Assembly: GCA_000721375.1 (NCBI GenBank)
Contig: JOGW01000017.1
Span: 95,500 to 159,499, forward strand
Origin: Streptomyces sp. NRRL B-3428
GTDB taxonomy: Bacteria > Actinomycetota > Actinomycetes > Streptomycetales > Streptomycetaceae
Direction: 5' to 3'
Length of the DNA stretch: 64,000 bases
Position 1 is the stretch's first letter; each line of letters begins with the position of its first letter. A model generated the notes under the pieces. It was given only the letters and a program-made list of their open reading frames with translations. It was not told the origin of the DNA and did not search any database. The position numbers and the translations under genes are program-made. Positions 32,575 to 41,785 of this stretch are shown piece by piece.

Positions 32575-34977
32575 CTAGGAAACCACCGCCGGGTCCGCCG
32601 ACTTGGCGACCCGCTCGGAGTTGCCTTCGTCACCCACGGCGATCCCGCGCCGCTTGGAGACGTACACCGCACCGACGATGACCAGGATCGCGGCCACCGC
32701 GATGCCCGCCCGGATGCCCGGACTGGCGTCGTCGCCGTAGCTGAACTGGATGACCGCGGGCGCAATCAGCAGCGCGACGAGGTTCATCACCTTCAGCAGA
32801 GGGTTGATCGCGGGACCCGCGGTGTCCTTGAACGGGTCGCCGACGGTGTCGCCGATGACGGTCGCGGCGTGGGCCTCGGAGCCCTTGCCGCCGTGATGGC
32901 CGTCCTCGACGAGCTTCTTGGCGTTGTCCCACGCACCACCGGAGTTGGCGAGGAAGACCGCCATCAGGGTGCCGGTGCCGATGGCACCCGCGAGGAACGA
33001 GCCGAGAGCGCCGACCCCGAGCGTGAACCCGACCGCGATCGGGGTCAGCACGGCGAGCAGACCGGGCGTGGTCAGCTCACGCAGCGCGTCCTTGGTGCAG
33101 ATGTCGACGACGCGCCCGTACTCGGGCTTCTCCGTGTAGTCCATGATCCCGGGGTGCTCGCGGAACTGCCGCCGCACCTCGTAGACCACCGCGCCCGCCG
33201 ACCGCGACACCGCGTTGATCGCGAGCCCCGAGAAGAGGAACACGACCGCGGCGCCGAGGATCAGACCCACCAGGTTGTTGGGCTGGGAGATGTCCATGAC
33301 CAGGTTCATCGGAGCGCCGTCGCCGAGCTTCTCGCCGACGTCCGCGACCGCGGTCGCGATGGCGTCGCGATACGAGCCGAACAGCGCCGCCGCCGCGAGT
33401 ACGGCCGTGGCGATGGCGATGCCCTTGGTGATGGCCTTGGTGGTGTTGCCCACCGCGTCCAGGTCGGTGAGGACCTGGGCGCCGGCGCCCTCCACGTCAC
33501 CGGACATCTCGGCGATGCCCTGCGCGTTGTCGGAGACCGGACCGAAGGTGTCCATGGCCACGATCACGCCGACCGTGGTGAGCAGACCGGTACCGGCCAG
33601 CGCCACCGCGAACAGGGCGAGCATGATCGACGTACCGCCGAGCAGGAACGCCCCGTACACACCGAGGCCGATCAACAGCGCGGTGTAGACGGCGGATTCC
33701 AGACCGAGGGAGATACCGGCGAGGATGACAGTGGCCGGGCCGGTCAGCGAGGTCTTGCCGATGTCCTTGACGGGACGCCGGTTGGTCTCGGTGAAGTACC
33801 CGGTCAGCTGCTGGATGACAGCGGCCAGCAGGATGCCGATACCGACCGCGACGATCGCGAGGATCCGCGGATCGCCGCTCTTGGCGCTGATCGCCGCGTC
33901 GGTGATGCCCTTCAACTCCGCGTACGTGGCGGGCAGATAGGCGTACGCGGCTACCGCCACCAGGGCAAGCGAGATCACCGCGGAGATGAAGAAGCCGCGG
34001 TTGATGGCGGACATCCCGCTGCGGTCGGAGCGCCGGGGCGCCACCGCGAAGATGCCGATCATCGCCGTGAGCACACCGATCGCCGGAACGATCAGCGGGA
34101 AGGCCAGACCCGAGTCGCCGAAGGCCGCCATGCCGAGGATCAGCGCGGCGACCAGCGTGACGGCGTACGACTCGAAGAGGTCGGCGGCCATACCGGCGCA
34201 GTCACCGACGTTGTCGCCCACGTTGTCCGCGATGGTCGCGGCGTTACGCGGGTCGTCCTCGGGGATGCCCTGCTCGACCTTGCCGACCAGGTCGGCGCCG
34301 ACGTCGGCGGCCTTGGTGAAGATGCCGCCGCCGACACGCATGAACATCGCGATCAACGCGGCGCCCAGGCCGAAGCCTTCGAGCACCTTGGGTGCGTCCG
34401 CCGCGTAGACAAGAACCACACATGCCGCGCCGAGGAGACCGAGCCCCACAGTGAACATGCCGACGACGCCGCCCGTACGGAAAGCGATCTTCATGGCCTT
34501 GTGCGAGACGGCCGTCAGATCCTTGGCCGGTTCGCCTTCCGCGGGAGTCGCCTCCCGCGCCGCCGCGGCCACCCGCACATTCGCGCGTACGGCCAGCCAC
34601 ATGCCGATATAGCCGGTGGCGGCGGAGAAGAGCGCTCCGATCAGGAAGAAGACGGAACGACCGGCGCGCTGATTCCAGTCGTCCGCGGGCAGCAGCATGA
34701 GCAGGAAGAAAACGATCACGGCGAAAACGCCGAGCGTCCGCAACTGCCGTGCCAGATAGGCGTTTGCGCCCTCCTGGATCGCCGTTGCGATCTTCTTCAT
34801 GCTGTCGGTTCCCTCGCCGGCGGCGAGGACTTGGCGTACGAGTACGCCGGCCACGGCGAGCGCGGCGAGAGCGACGACACCGATGAGCATCACGATCATG
34901 CGGTTGTCGTCGGTCAGTACTGCGGCTGCGAAGGTTGTGGGCTGGTCAAACTGATGAGGGGTAGAAAGCCCCGCCAT
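32575..34977 (-). CDS. hppA: Membrane-bound H+-translocating pyrophosphatase
   Basis: 800 residues with about 16 transmembrane helices. It couples hydrolysis of pyrophosphate to proton export and so recovers energy from biosynthesis. The substrate site is visible in ADVGADLVGKVEQGIPEDDP and DNVGDNVGDCAGMAADLFE, plus the C-terminal GGAWDNAKKLVEDG. The motif GNTTKA has Lys where K+-dependent enzymes have Ala, which marks it as the K+-independent, proton-pumping class. ATG 34977 is preceded by GGAGGA. The gene is flanked by a terminator and by a 290-base upstream region with six GATC sites. Core Streptomyces gene next to bldG. Confidence 0.96.
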   Translation of the reverse strand: MAGLSTPHQFDQPTTFAAAVLTDDNRMIVMLIGVVALAALAVAGVLVRQVLAAGEGTDSMKKIATAIQEGANAYLARQLRTLGVFAVIVFFLLMLLPADDWNQRAGRSVFFLIGALFSAATGYIGMWLAVRANVRVAAAAREATPAEGEPAKDLTAVSHKAMKIAFRTGGVVGMFTVGLGLLGAACVVLVYAADAPKVLEGFGLGAALIAMFMRVGGGIFTKAADVGADLVGKVEQGIPEDDPRNAATIADNVGDNVGDCAGMAADLFESYAVTLVAALILGMAAFGDSGLAFPLIVPAIGVLTAMIGIFAVAPRRSDRSGMSAINRGFFISAVISLALVAVAAYAYLPATYAELKGITDAAISAKSGDPRILAIVAVGIGILLAAVIQQLTGYFTETNRRPVKDIGKTSLTGPATVILAGISLGLESAVYTALLIGLGVYGAFLLGGTSIMLALFAVALAGTGLLTTVGVIVAMDTFGPVSDNAQGIAEMSGDVEGAGAQVLTDLDAVGNTTKAITKGIAIATAVLAAAALFGSYRDAIATAVADVGEKLGDGAPMNLVMDISQPNNLVGLILGAAVVFLFSGLAINAVSRSAGAVVYEVRRQFREHPGIMDYTEKPEYGRVVDICTKDALRELTTPGLLAVLTPIAVGFTLGVGALGSFLAGAIGTGTLMAVFLANSGGAWDNAKKLVEDGHHGGKGSEAHAATVIGDTVGDPFKDTAGPAINPLLKVMNLVALLIAPAVIQFSYGDDASPGIRAGIAVAAILVIVGAVYVSKRRGIAVGDEGNSERVAKSADPAVVS

Positions 34978-35219
34978 TCGTCCTCCTTGACGCCTGTGCT
35001 GAGCTCAAGATGTGGACGGATTGTAGGGAGCAGACCCTGATCAAAACAGTGGGCTACAAACGGAATTGGCCTTCACTTGCTCCTCAGCAAATGATCGCGT
35101 CACAGGATTGACCTCGAAAGAGGTAATGCCTCAAAGGCGTTGACTCTTGATCGTCGGACCAGAAATGCGATCAGCGAAGATCGATCCGGCACGGGAAATT
35201 CGATCAACGGGGATCAAGA

Positions 35220-35262
35220 AATGCCGAAGGGGCCCTGCTCAGCAGGGCCCCTTCGGCATTTT
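35220..35262 (-). terminator. Terminator after the bldG operon
   Basis: A long hairpin with arms TGCCGAAGGGGCCCTGCT and AGCAGGGCCCCTTCGGCA, centred near 35240 and flanked by A and T runs. It begins right after the stop of the anti-sigma-type gene at 35271 and may act in both directions. Confidence 0.9.
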
Positions 35263-35270
35263 CGCGAGTT

Positions 35271-35705
35271 TCAGCCGAGCACCGGCGCGACGCTGATCGG
35301 CCAGCTCATCCTGATCTGCCCGCCGGACTCACCGGTGGTCACCTCGACATCGTCGACGAGACCGCTGATGACCGCGAGCCCCATCTCGTCCTCGGCCTCC
35401 GGGTCCGACTCGCTGCCGGATCCGGGCGCCTCGGGCGCGTCGGGTGCGATGGCGTGGGGTGCCTCGTCGCCCACCTCGATGGAGAACTGCTTCTCCTCGT
35501 CGATGAGCACCACGCGCACGGGTGCCGCCACTTCATGGCTCTGATGCAGGCCGACGGCGCGGGTGCAGGCCTCGCCGACCGCGAGGCGCACCTCGTCGAG
35601 CACGGCCTCGTCCACCCCGGCCCTGCGCGCGACCGCGGCCGCCACCAGGCGGGCGGTCCTGACGTGCTCGGGCAGCGCGCTGAAACGGAGTTCAACGGTG
35701 GCCAT
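35271..35705 (-). CDS. GHKL-type ATP-binding protein, BldG partner (anti-sigma factor type)
   Basis: 144 residues from ATG 35705. The fold is that of SpoIIAB/RsbW anti-sigma kinases: LRFSALPEHVRTARLVAAAV and DEVLDEVRLAVGEACTRAVG (N box), then DEMGLAVISGLVDDVEV (G box region). Two features are unusual. The N-box Asn that holds Mg-ATP (EAVTNA in SpoIIAB) is Arg here (EACTRA), and a long acidic insert EAPGSGSESDPEAEDE sits before the G box. It follows bldG by 107 bases on the same strand. In S. coelicolor the equivalent gene product binds BldG. Whether it still binds ATP or acts as a kinase is doubtful from the residues. Confidence 0.9.
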   Translation of the reverse strand: MATVELRFSALPEHVRTARLVAAAVARRAGVDEAVLDEVRLAVGEACTRAVGLHQSHEVAAPVRVVLIDEEKQFSIEVGDEAPHAIAPDAPEAPGSGSESDPEAEDEMGLAVISGLVDDVEVTTGESGGQIRMSWPISVAPVLG

Positions 35706-35812
35706 CAATCCCCCTCCGTACGTTCCTACGTGCTGACGGGGGTCCGGGCCATGCCTCGGCCCGGCGCCCCGGCTCCCTCCGCACCGGGCCTCGCCGGCCC
35801 GGAACGCAGGCG

Positions 35813-36154
35813 TCAGTCGGTGGCCGCCACCGCTTCCTCGACCGAGGTGTGAATCGGGAACACCTTGGTCAGACCGGTGATACGGAAGATCTTCAGGATG
35901 CGCTCCTGGTTGCACACCAGGCGCAGCGAACCCTCATGGGCACGCACTCGCTTCAGACCACCCACCAGCACACCGAGTCCGGTGGAGTCGAGGAAGTCCA
36001 CGCCCTCCATGTCGACGACAAGGTGGAAACTGCCGTCGTTCACCAGCTCGACCAGCTGCTCGCGCAGCTTGGGCGCGGTATATACATCGATTTCGCCACC
36101 GACCTCGACGACCGTACGATCGCCGACGGTACGGGTCGACAGGGACAGGTCCAC
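35813..36154 (-). CDS. bldG: Anti-sigma factor antagonist BldG
   Basis: 113 residues, a single STAS domain nearly identical to my memory of S. coelicolor Bld[41 protein letters not shown] and [20 protein letters not shown]. The phosphorylatable Ser57 is in DSTGLG. Unphosphorylated, it binds anti-sigma factors and frees their sigma factors; it is required for aerial hyphae and antibiotics in S. coelicolor. The next gene downstream is a GHKL-type partner. Upstream, a divergent helicase gene starts 80 bases away. Confidence 0.97.
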
Positions 36155-36233
36155 GGATCCTCCAGCACCTTGCTATCGGGCAGTCGCCCCCTGGTCGCCC
36201 TGGCTTGCAGGTCTGGGGCGGACGCCAGCCGCG

Positions 36234-38711
36234 ATGGCATTCAATCACTTACGGGCAGGCGAGCACGACGCCTTGGGAGCATTGTCCGTCACGCCAGTGA
36301 CACACTCGGTGCCGATGGCCATGAATCACCGCCCCGACCGGCGCTTCGACGACCGCCAGGAGCCGCCCACGACGGGGCCCTCCGGGCGGCCTTCTCCGCG
36401 CACGGTGCTCGACCGGCTCGCCTCGGGGGAAAGCCGGTCCGCGCGCCTCACTCATACGGAGCACTTGCCCCCGCGCGAGGGCCGCCATGCCCTCTGGCCG
36501 GACCGCATCCGTCCCGAGGTGATCGCCGCGCTGAATTCGGCCGGAATCGATCACCCCTGGGCCCACCAGGCACTCGCCGCCGAACACGCCTTGGACGGCG
36601 AGTCCGTGGTCGTCGCCACCGGCACGGCCTCGGGCAAGTCCCTGGCGTATCTGATGCCCGTCCTGTCCGCGCTGCTCGACGGCTCCGAGGCACCCAACGG
36701 CCGCGGTGCGACGGCTCTGTACCTCGCGCCCACGAAGGCGCTGGCCGCCGACCAGTGCCGCGCGGTGAAGGAACTCGCGGGCCCGCTCGGCCACGCGATC
36801 CGTCCCGCGGTCTACGACGGCGACACCCCCTTCGAAGAACGCGAATGGGTACGTCAGTACGCCAACTACGCCCTGACCAATCCGGACATGCTGCACCGCG
36901 GGATACTCCCCTCCCACCCCCGCTGGTCCTCCTTCCTGCGCGCGCTGCGCTATGTCGTCATCGACGAGTGCCATACGTATCGCGGTGTCTTCGGCTCCCA
37001 TGTCGCCCAAGTCCTGCGCCGGCTGCGCCGTTTGTGTGCCCGCTACGGCTCCGACCCGGTGTTCCTGCTCGCCTCCGCCACGGCCGCCGACCCGTCCATG
37101 GCGGCCGAGCGACTGACGGGCCTCGCGGTGAAGGAGGTCGCCGACGACGCCTCGCCCCGCGGCGAACTGGTCTTCGCCCTGTGGGAACCCCCGCTGACCG
37201 AACTCCACGGCGAGAAGGGCGCACCCGTCCGCCGCACGGCCACGGCCGAGACCGCGGACCTGCTCACCGACCTCACCCTGCAGGGCCAGCGCTCGATCGC
37301 CTTCGTACGCTCCCGTCGCGGCGCCGAGCTGATCTCGGTCATCGCCCAGGAACGCCTGGCCGAGGTCGACCGCTCCCTGGTCGGCCGGGTCGCGGCCTAC
37401 CGCGGCGGCTATCTCCCGCACGAACGCCGCGCCCTGGAACGGGCCCTGCACTCGGGCGAGTTGCTCGGCCTCGCGGCGACCACCGCCCTGGAACTCGGCG
37501 TGGACATCTCCGGCCTGGACGCCGTGGTGATCGCCGGCTATCCGGGCACGCGGGCTTCGTTGTGGCAGCAGGCGGGACGTGCCGGACGCTCCGGGCAGGG
37601 GGCACTGGCGGTGATGGTCGCCAGGGACGACCCCTTGGACACCTTCCTCGTCCACCACCCCGAGGCGCTCTTCCAGCAGCCGGTCGAGTCGACGGTCCTC
37701 GACCCGGACAATCCCTACGTTCTGGCTCCTCACTTGTGCGCGGCGGCATCCGAACTGCCGTTGACGGACGAGGACTTCCCGCTGTTCGGCCCCACGGTGC
37801 CTGAGCTCCTTCCCCAGCTGGAGAAGGCCGGGCTGCTGCGGCGGCGCACGAAGGCCTGGCACTGGACGCGCCGCGAGCGCGCCGCCGACCTCACCGACAT
37901 CCGTGGCGAGGGCGGCTCGCCGGTCCAGGTCGTCGAGGCCGGCACCGGGCGCCTCCTCGGCACGGTCGACGCCTCGGCCGCACACACGGCCGTGCACCAG
38001 GGCGCGGTCCATCTTCACCAGGGCCGTACGTACCTGGTGAAGGAACTCGACCTGGAGGAGTCCGTCGCGCTGGTCCAGGAGGCCAACCCGTCCTACTCCA
38101 CGACCGCTCGCGACACCACCGCCATCTCCGTCCTGGACACCGACATCTCGGTGCCCTGGGGGGACGGCCGCCTCTGCTACGGCTCCGTCGAAGTCACCAA
38201 CCAGGTCGTCTCCTTCCTCCGTCGCCGGCTGATCACCGGCGAGGTGCTCGGCGAGCAGAAGCTGGACCTTCCGCCGCGCACCCTGCGTACGCGTGCCGTG
38301 TGGTGGACGGTCACCGAGGACCAGCTCGACGCCGCCCGTATCAACCCCGAGATCCTCGGCGGCGCCCTGCACGCCGCCGAACACGCCTCGATCGGCATGC
38401 TCCCGCTCTTCGCCACCTGCGACCGCTGGGACATCGGCGGTGTCTCCGTGCCCCTGCACCCGGACACGCTCCTGCCGACCGTCTTCGTGTACGACGGCCA
38501 TCCGGGCGGCGCCGGCTTCGCGGAACGCGCCTTCCACACGGCCCGCACCTGGCTGACAGCCACCCGCGCGGCGATCTCCTCCTGCGAGTGCGAGGCCGGC
38601 TGCCCGTCCTGCGTCCAGTCCCCCAAGTGCGGCAACGGGAACGACCCGTTGCACAAGCGGGGAGCGGTCCGGCTCCTGACGGAGCTGTTGCGGGGGGCTC
38701 CGGAGGACTAG
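36234..38711 (+). CDS. DEAD/DEAH-box helicase with C-terminal Cys cluster (MrfA-like)
   Basis: About 825 residues. ATG 36234 (MAFNHLRAGEHDALGALSVT) matches the N-terminus I recall for Streptomyces orthologues; ATGs at 36315 and 36321 are later options. RecA-1 has the Q-like HPWAHQALAAEHAL, motif I ATGTASGKS, motif II VIDECH and motif III LASATA. RecA-2 has AFVRSRRGAELIS and QQAGRAGRSGQGALA (motif VI). The C-terminal region ends in CECEAGCPSCVQSPKCGNGN, a four-Cys metal cluster as in the MZB domain of MrfA, which repairs mitomycin lesions in Bacillus. A DNA-repair role is inferred from that likeness. Divergent from bldG. Confidence 0.93.
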   Translation: MAFNHLRAGEHDALGALSVTPVTHSVPMAMNHRPDRRFDDRQEPPTTGPSGRPSPRTVLDRLASGESRSARLTHTEHLPPREGRHALWPDRIRPEVIAALNSAGIDHPWAHQALAAEHALDGESVVVATGTASGKSLAYLMPVLSALLDGSEAPNGRGATALYLAPTKALAADQCRAVKELAGPLGHAIRPAVYDGDTPFEEREWVRQYANYALTNPDMLHRGILPSHPRWSSFLRALRYVVIDECHTYRGVFGSHVAQVLRRLRRLCARYGSDPVFLLASATAADPSMAAERLTGLAVKEVADDASPRGELVFALWEPPLTELHGEKGAPVRRTATAETADLLTDLTLQGQRSIAFVRSRRGAELISVIAQERLAEVDRSLVGRVAAYRGGYLPHERRALERALHSGELLGLAATTALELGVDISGLDAVVIAGYPGTRASLWQQAGRAGRSGQGALAVMVARDDPLDTFLVHHPEALFQQPVESTVLDPDNPYVLAPHLCAAASELPLTDEDFPLFGPTVPELLPQLEKAGLLRRRTKAWHWTRRERAADLTDIRGEGGSPVQVVEAGTGRLLGTVDASAAHTAVHQGAVHLHQGRTYLVKELDLEESVALVQEANPSYSTTARDTTAISVLDTDISVPWGDGRLCYGSVEVTNQVVSFLRRRLITGEVLGEQKLDLPPRTLRTRAVWWTVTEDQLDAARINPEILGGALHAAEHASIGMLPLFATCDRWDIGGVSVPLHPDTLLPTVFVYDGHPGGAGFAERAFHTARTWLTATRAAISSCECEAGCPSCVQSPKCGNGNDPLHKRGAVRLLTELLRGAPED

Positions 38712-38805
38712 GCGGGGTCCGCTCGGGCAACAGCCGCTCGGGCAGCTGCCGCCCTGCGGCGGGAGCTGGTGGGCGGCCAAGGCACAGGCGGCAAGCCCTC
38801 GTTGA

Positions 38806-39255
38806 TCAGCCCACCACCTCAGGCGTCCCAGGCGTCCCAGGCACCCCAGGCGGCCCCGCCCGCGACCGGACCGCAGCCGACATGGGCCCCTCCCGCGCCC
38901 GTACGGTCACATCCGCGATCTCGCCGCGCGTCGCGCACCGCTCCACCTCCGCACCCTGCGCCCGAGCCACCCGCGATGCCCCCGCACAGGCGAACTCCTG
39001 CCCCCGCAGCGCATGGTCCGCCGCCGCGAGCGCCGCCAAGTCCGCGGCGGCGCCGGCCCGATGGCGGGCCAGCATGGCCTGCGCCATGAGCAGCAGTCCG
39101 GCGAGAAGCAGACACAGCGCGCCGATCAGCCCGACCACCCACACGGTCGCCGAACCCCGGTCGTCACGCGGACGCACCCGAGCCCGCCGACTCCCGTCGG
39201 CACCTGTGCATATCCGCCGCACCAGCCATCCGCACCGCACTGCGGCCTCCTTCAT
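38806..39255 (-). CDS. TadE/TadG-like pseudopilin, Rv3654c family
   Basis: 149 residues. After a basic start, DRGSATVWVVGLIGALCLLLAGLLLMAQAML is the TadE/G-type N-terminal helix (about 33-60) that anchors pilin-like proteins. HRAGAAADLAALAAADHALRG follows, where a Cys pair (CAGAS and ERCATRG) probably forms a disulfide. The C-terminus carries PGVPGTPGTPE, encoded by short GC repeats. It is the last gene of the Tad operon and its start overlaps the TadE gene's stop by 4 bases. Its role would be as a minor component of the pilus or secretion machine. Confidence 0.85.
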   Translation of the reverse strand: MKEAAVRCGWLVRRICTGADGSRRARVRPRDDRGSATVWVVGLIGALCLLLAGLLLMAQAMLARHRAGAAADLAALAAADHALRGQEFACAGASRVARAQGAEVERCATRGEIADVTVRAREGPMSAAVRSRAGPPGVPGTPGTPEVVG

Positions 39256-39662
39256 CCCTCCTCCCCCACCGTCTCCTCGGCCAACGCCACCGCGGACGCC
39301 CGCAACGTCATCGCCAGCGCATCGGGCCCGGGCGCATCCGCCGAGACCGTGACGCGCACCAGATCGCCCTCCCTGCTCACGGCGACCCTCGCTCCGTCGG
39401 GCGCGGTCTGCTGAGCGGCCCGTACCGTCGCGTCCGCCGGATCCTGACGGGCCGCCGCGCGGGCACCGGCCCTCGCGGCGTCCACGCACTGGAGTTGAGC
39501 GGCCGCGGCCATCAGCGCCCACACCAGCGCAAGACCCACGAGCATCAGCGCGGGCATGGTGCAGGCCGCTTCGGCGGTCACGAACCCGGCGTCCCGAGAC
39601 GGCGCCACATGCGCGCCCTTCCCGCCGTCCGACGCCGCTCGAAGCCCACCCTCACTGTCCAC
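39252..39662 (-). CDS. TadE-family minor pilin
   Basis: 136 residues. DAGFVTAEAACTMPALMLVG is the TadE signature (G-x-x-x-x-E before the hydrophobic helix, about residues 25-55), with the Glu five residues in as in type IV pilins. AALQ..DAARAGARAAARQ and a beta-rich tail (VAVSREGDLVRVTVSADAPG) follow. It corresponds to M. tuberculosis Rv3655c by position. Its 5' end overlaps the DUF4244 gene by 11 bases and its 3' end overlaps the next by 4. Confidence 0.87.
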   Translation of the reverse strand: MDSEGGLRAASDGGKGAHVAPSRDAGFVTAEAACTMPALMLVGLALVWALMAAAAQLQCVDAARAGARAAARQDPADATVRAAQQTAPDGARVAVSREGDLVRVTVSADAPGPDALAMTLRASAVALAEETVGEEG

Positions 39663-39942
39663 CGAGCGCCTTCCCGATCACGCCTTCGAGCAGCCCTTTC
39701 ACCGTGTCCGAGCTCACCACCCGGTACAGCAGGGCCGCGAACGCACAGGCCGCCACAGTGCCCAGGGCGTACTCCGACGTGATCATCCCGGCGTCGGCAC
39801 CCCGCCTCCGCGCCGACCGGGCATGGAGCGCCCGCCGCGCTCCGCCCCACACCACTCCCCCGGCACCCACCAGGTGCCGCGCCACGCTCCCAACGATGGC
39901 GCCGACGCGCCCGCCGTCCTCCACAGACCCGTTGAACCGCAT
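39652..39942 (-). CDS. DUF4244 Flp-like pilin subunit
   Basis: 96 residues. A basic N-terminus (about 50 residues, ARRALHARSARRRG) leads to DAGMITSEYALGTVAACAFAALLYRVV, a Flp/type IVb prepilin core with Glu at position +5 after the Gly cleavage region. Short subunits of this kind form the filament in Tad systems; this one matches the DUF4244 family (Rv3656c position). ATG 39942; 74 bases separate it from the TadC gene upstream. The N-terminal 45 residues are longer than usual, so a later start is possible. Confidence 0.83.
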   Translation of the reverse strand: MRFNGSVEDGGRVGAIVGSVARHLVGAGGVVWGGARRALHARSARRRGADAGMITSEYALGTVAACAFAALLYRVVSSDTVKGLLEGVIGKALGGQ

Positions 39943-40016
39943 GCCAACTCCCCGTTCGATCAGACCCTTTCGGGCCGTTCCTGTGCACTGCCTCCGGTCC
40001 GAAGCAGCTGTCGCCC

Positions 40017-40817
40017 TCACACCCCCCGCAAGATCTCCCCCGCAAGCCCCACCACCACGGGCACCACCCCAAGCACCAGAAACGCCGGCAGAAAGCACAG
40101 CCCGACAGGAGCCGTGACCACGACGGATGCCCGGTGCGCCCTGGTCAGGGCTGCCCGCGCCGCCCTTTCGCGGCAGTCCGATGCCACCCGGGCCACCTGC
40201 TCGGCCGCCGGCGCACCGGAGCTCCAGGCCCGCTCGAGACAGCGGGCCAGCGCCGCGGCCTCGGATATCGAGGCCAACCGCCCCCAGCACTCCCCTGGTT
40301 CACCCCCGAGTCGCAACTCGGTGGCCACCCCGGTCAGCCGCTCCCCCACAGGCCCGCCGAGCGACTCCCCGACGGCCGCCGCGGCCGTGGCGGGACCGGC
40401 GCCGGCGGCGATGCAGGCAGCCAACAGATCTGCCGCGAGCGGAAGTTGAAGGCGAGCGGCCTCGGCATCACCGACGTCCGGAGCCCTCTGCGAACCGACG
40501 CGCCCCCATCGCCACATCCCCGCACCGACCACCGCACCGAGCACCAGCCCGGCTGCTCCACCGACCACGGCATACGCCAAGCACGCGGCGCTCACTGCCG
40601 GTGCCCACCGCCGCACCGCAGCCCGCCGACCTGCCTTCCGCTCAAGGGCTCGAACGGCAGACACCTTCGCGCGCGGCTCGCTCCTCAGCAGCCGCTCCGC
40701 CCGTCTGCGCAGCACCCGTTCTCGCCGGTCGGCCGACACCGCACTCGCCACGACGGCCACGAGCGCGACGCACAGCACCACCCCCACCCCCAGCCTGTGG
40801 ACAACTTCCCCGGTCAC
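40017..40817 (-). CDS. Type II/IV secretion F-domain membrane protein (TadC-like)
   Basis: 266 residues from a GTG at 40817 that overlaps the TadB stop as GTGA. Helices at the N-terminus (VGVVLCVALVAVVASAVSAD) and two at the C-terminus (VVVTAPVGLCFLPAFLVLGV and following) enclose the T2SS-F domain: LPLAADLLAACIAAGAGPAT and WSSGAPAAEQVARVASDCRE. With TadB it forms the inner-membrane platform for pilus assembly. A longer in-frame start at 40952 would overlap TadB by 46 codons and is less likely. Confidence 0.88.
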   Translation of the reverse strand: MTGEVVHRLGVGVVLCVALVAVVASAVSADRRERVLRRRAERLLRSEPRAKVSAVRALERKAGRRAAVRRWAPAVSAACLAYAVVGGAAGLVLGAVVGAGMWRWGRVGSQRAPDVGDAEAARLQLPLAADLLAACIAAGAGPATAAAAVGESLGGPVGERLTGVATELRLGGEPGECWGRLASISEAAALARCLERAWSSGAPAAEQVARVASDCRERAARAALTRAHRASVVVTAPVGLCFLPAFLVLGVVPVVVGLAGEILRGV

Positions 40818-41785
40818 CGCCCCCACCCGCTCCCGCTCCCCGTCAATCGCCTCACCTGCCGTACCGGATCCCCGTCCGGCCCTCTGGCCGGATCCCTGGC
40901 CTGCCCCCGCACCGGCCCCTCGGCACGGCGGACGATCCGCCCTGTCCACCACAGCCCGGCCCCCTCAAGCACCCCGCCGACGGCCAGGCATCCGATCCCG
41001 ACCGGGGTGTGGAGCAGTACGCCCAAGGGGTCCGCGCCCAGGGCGGTGCCCATCAGCAGGCCCACCACGGGCAGCACCGCGAGCATCGCCGCCGTCGCCC
41101 GCGCCGGTGCCAACTTGGTCTGCAGATCGGCCTGTTGATCACGCTGGGCCCGCAACGCCGTCTCAAGGCGGTCAAGTCCGTCGGCCAGCCCCGCCCCGCT
41201 GTCCACAGCGACCTGCCAGCACGCCGCCAGACCTGCGAGCCCTTCCGCGCCGGGACCACGCGCCGCCTCCCGCAAGGCGCCCGGAACATCCCCTCCGAAC
41301 CGTGCGGCGGCGAGAACCGCCGAGTCGGCTCCACCCGACAGCCCACCCGTCTCCCGCGCTGCCACGGACAACGCCCCCGCCGGCTGCCGCCCCGCCCGCA
41401 CCTCCGAGGCCAGCGCCGCGCACAACGCGATCACCTGTTCCGCCCGCGCCTCCCGTACCCGCCGCGCATGGCGCCCGCGCAGCACCCGACCGACGAAGGG
41501 CACCGCCAACCCGCCCAGAATCAGCGGCAGCACGGAGCTCCCGGCCAGACCCACCAGCGCACCCACCGCGACGCACCACCACTCGCGCCGGGCCCGCACC
41601 CGTACCCAGGCCGTCCACCGCACCCACGGCGGCACCGCCTCCGGCGCCGACGCACCTCCCGCTACCAGCACACGGGCGCGCCGCATCCCCCGCTCACGCC
41701 CCGCCGCCACCCAGACCGCGGCTCCCGCACAGAACGCGGCCGCATACGCCGGCGTGCCCCACACCACCGTGACCGCCCCGCTCAC
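40814..41785 (-). CDS. Type II/IV secretion F-domain membrane protein (TadB-like)
   Basis: 323 residues, ATG 41785 overlapping the TadA stop (ATGA). Hydrophobic helices at about 7-25, 75-110 and 260-300; the cytoplasmic T2SS-F domain lies between (IALCAALASEVRAGRQPAGA and DSGAGLADGLDRLETALRA). The C-terminal 40 residues are Arg/Gly/Pro-rich. It pairs with TadC as the membrane platform and corresponds to Rv3658c in order. Confidence 0.88.
   Translation of the reverse strand: MSGAVTVVWGTPAYAAAFCAGAAVWVAAGRERGMRRARVLVAGGASAPEAVPPWVRWTAWVRVRARREWWCVAVGALVGLAGSSVLPLILGGLAVPFVGRVLRGRHARRVREARAEQVIALCAALASEVRAGRQPAGALSVAARETGGLSGGADSAVLAAARFGGDVPGALREAARGPGAEGLAGLAACWQVAVDSGAGLADGLDRLETALRAQRDQQADLQTKLAPARATAAMLAVLPVVGLLMGTALGADPLGVLLHTPVGIGCLAVGGVLEGAGLWWTGRIVRRAEGPVRGQARDPARGPDGDPVRQVRRLTGSGSGWGR

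Noticed and set aside
40017..40952. A longer TadC start at 40952
   Set aside because: It would overlap tadB by 46 codons with an Arg/Gly-rich low-complexity N-terminus; the GTG at 40817 overlaps the tadB stop by 4 bases like the rest of the operon.
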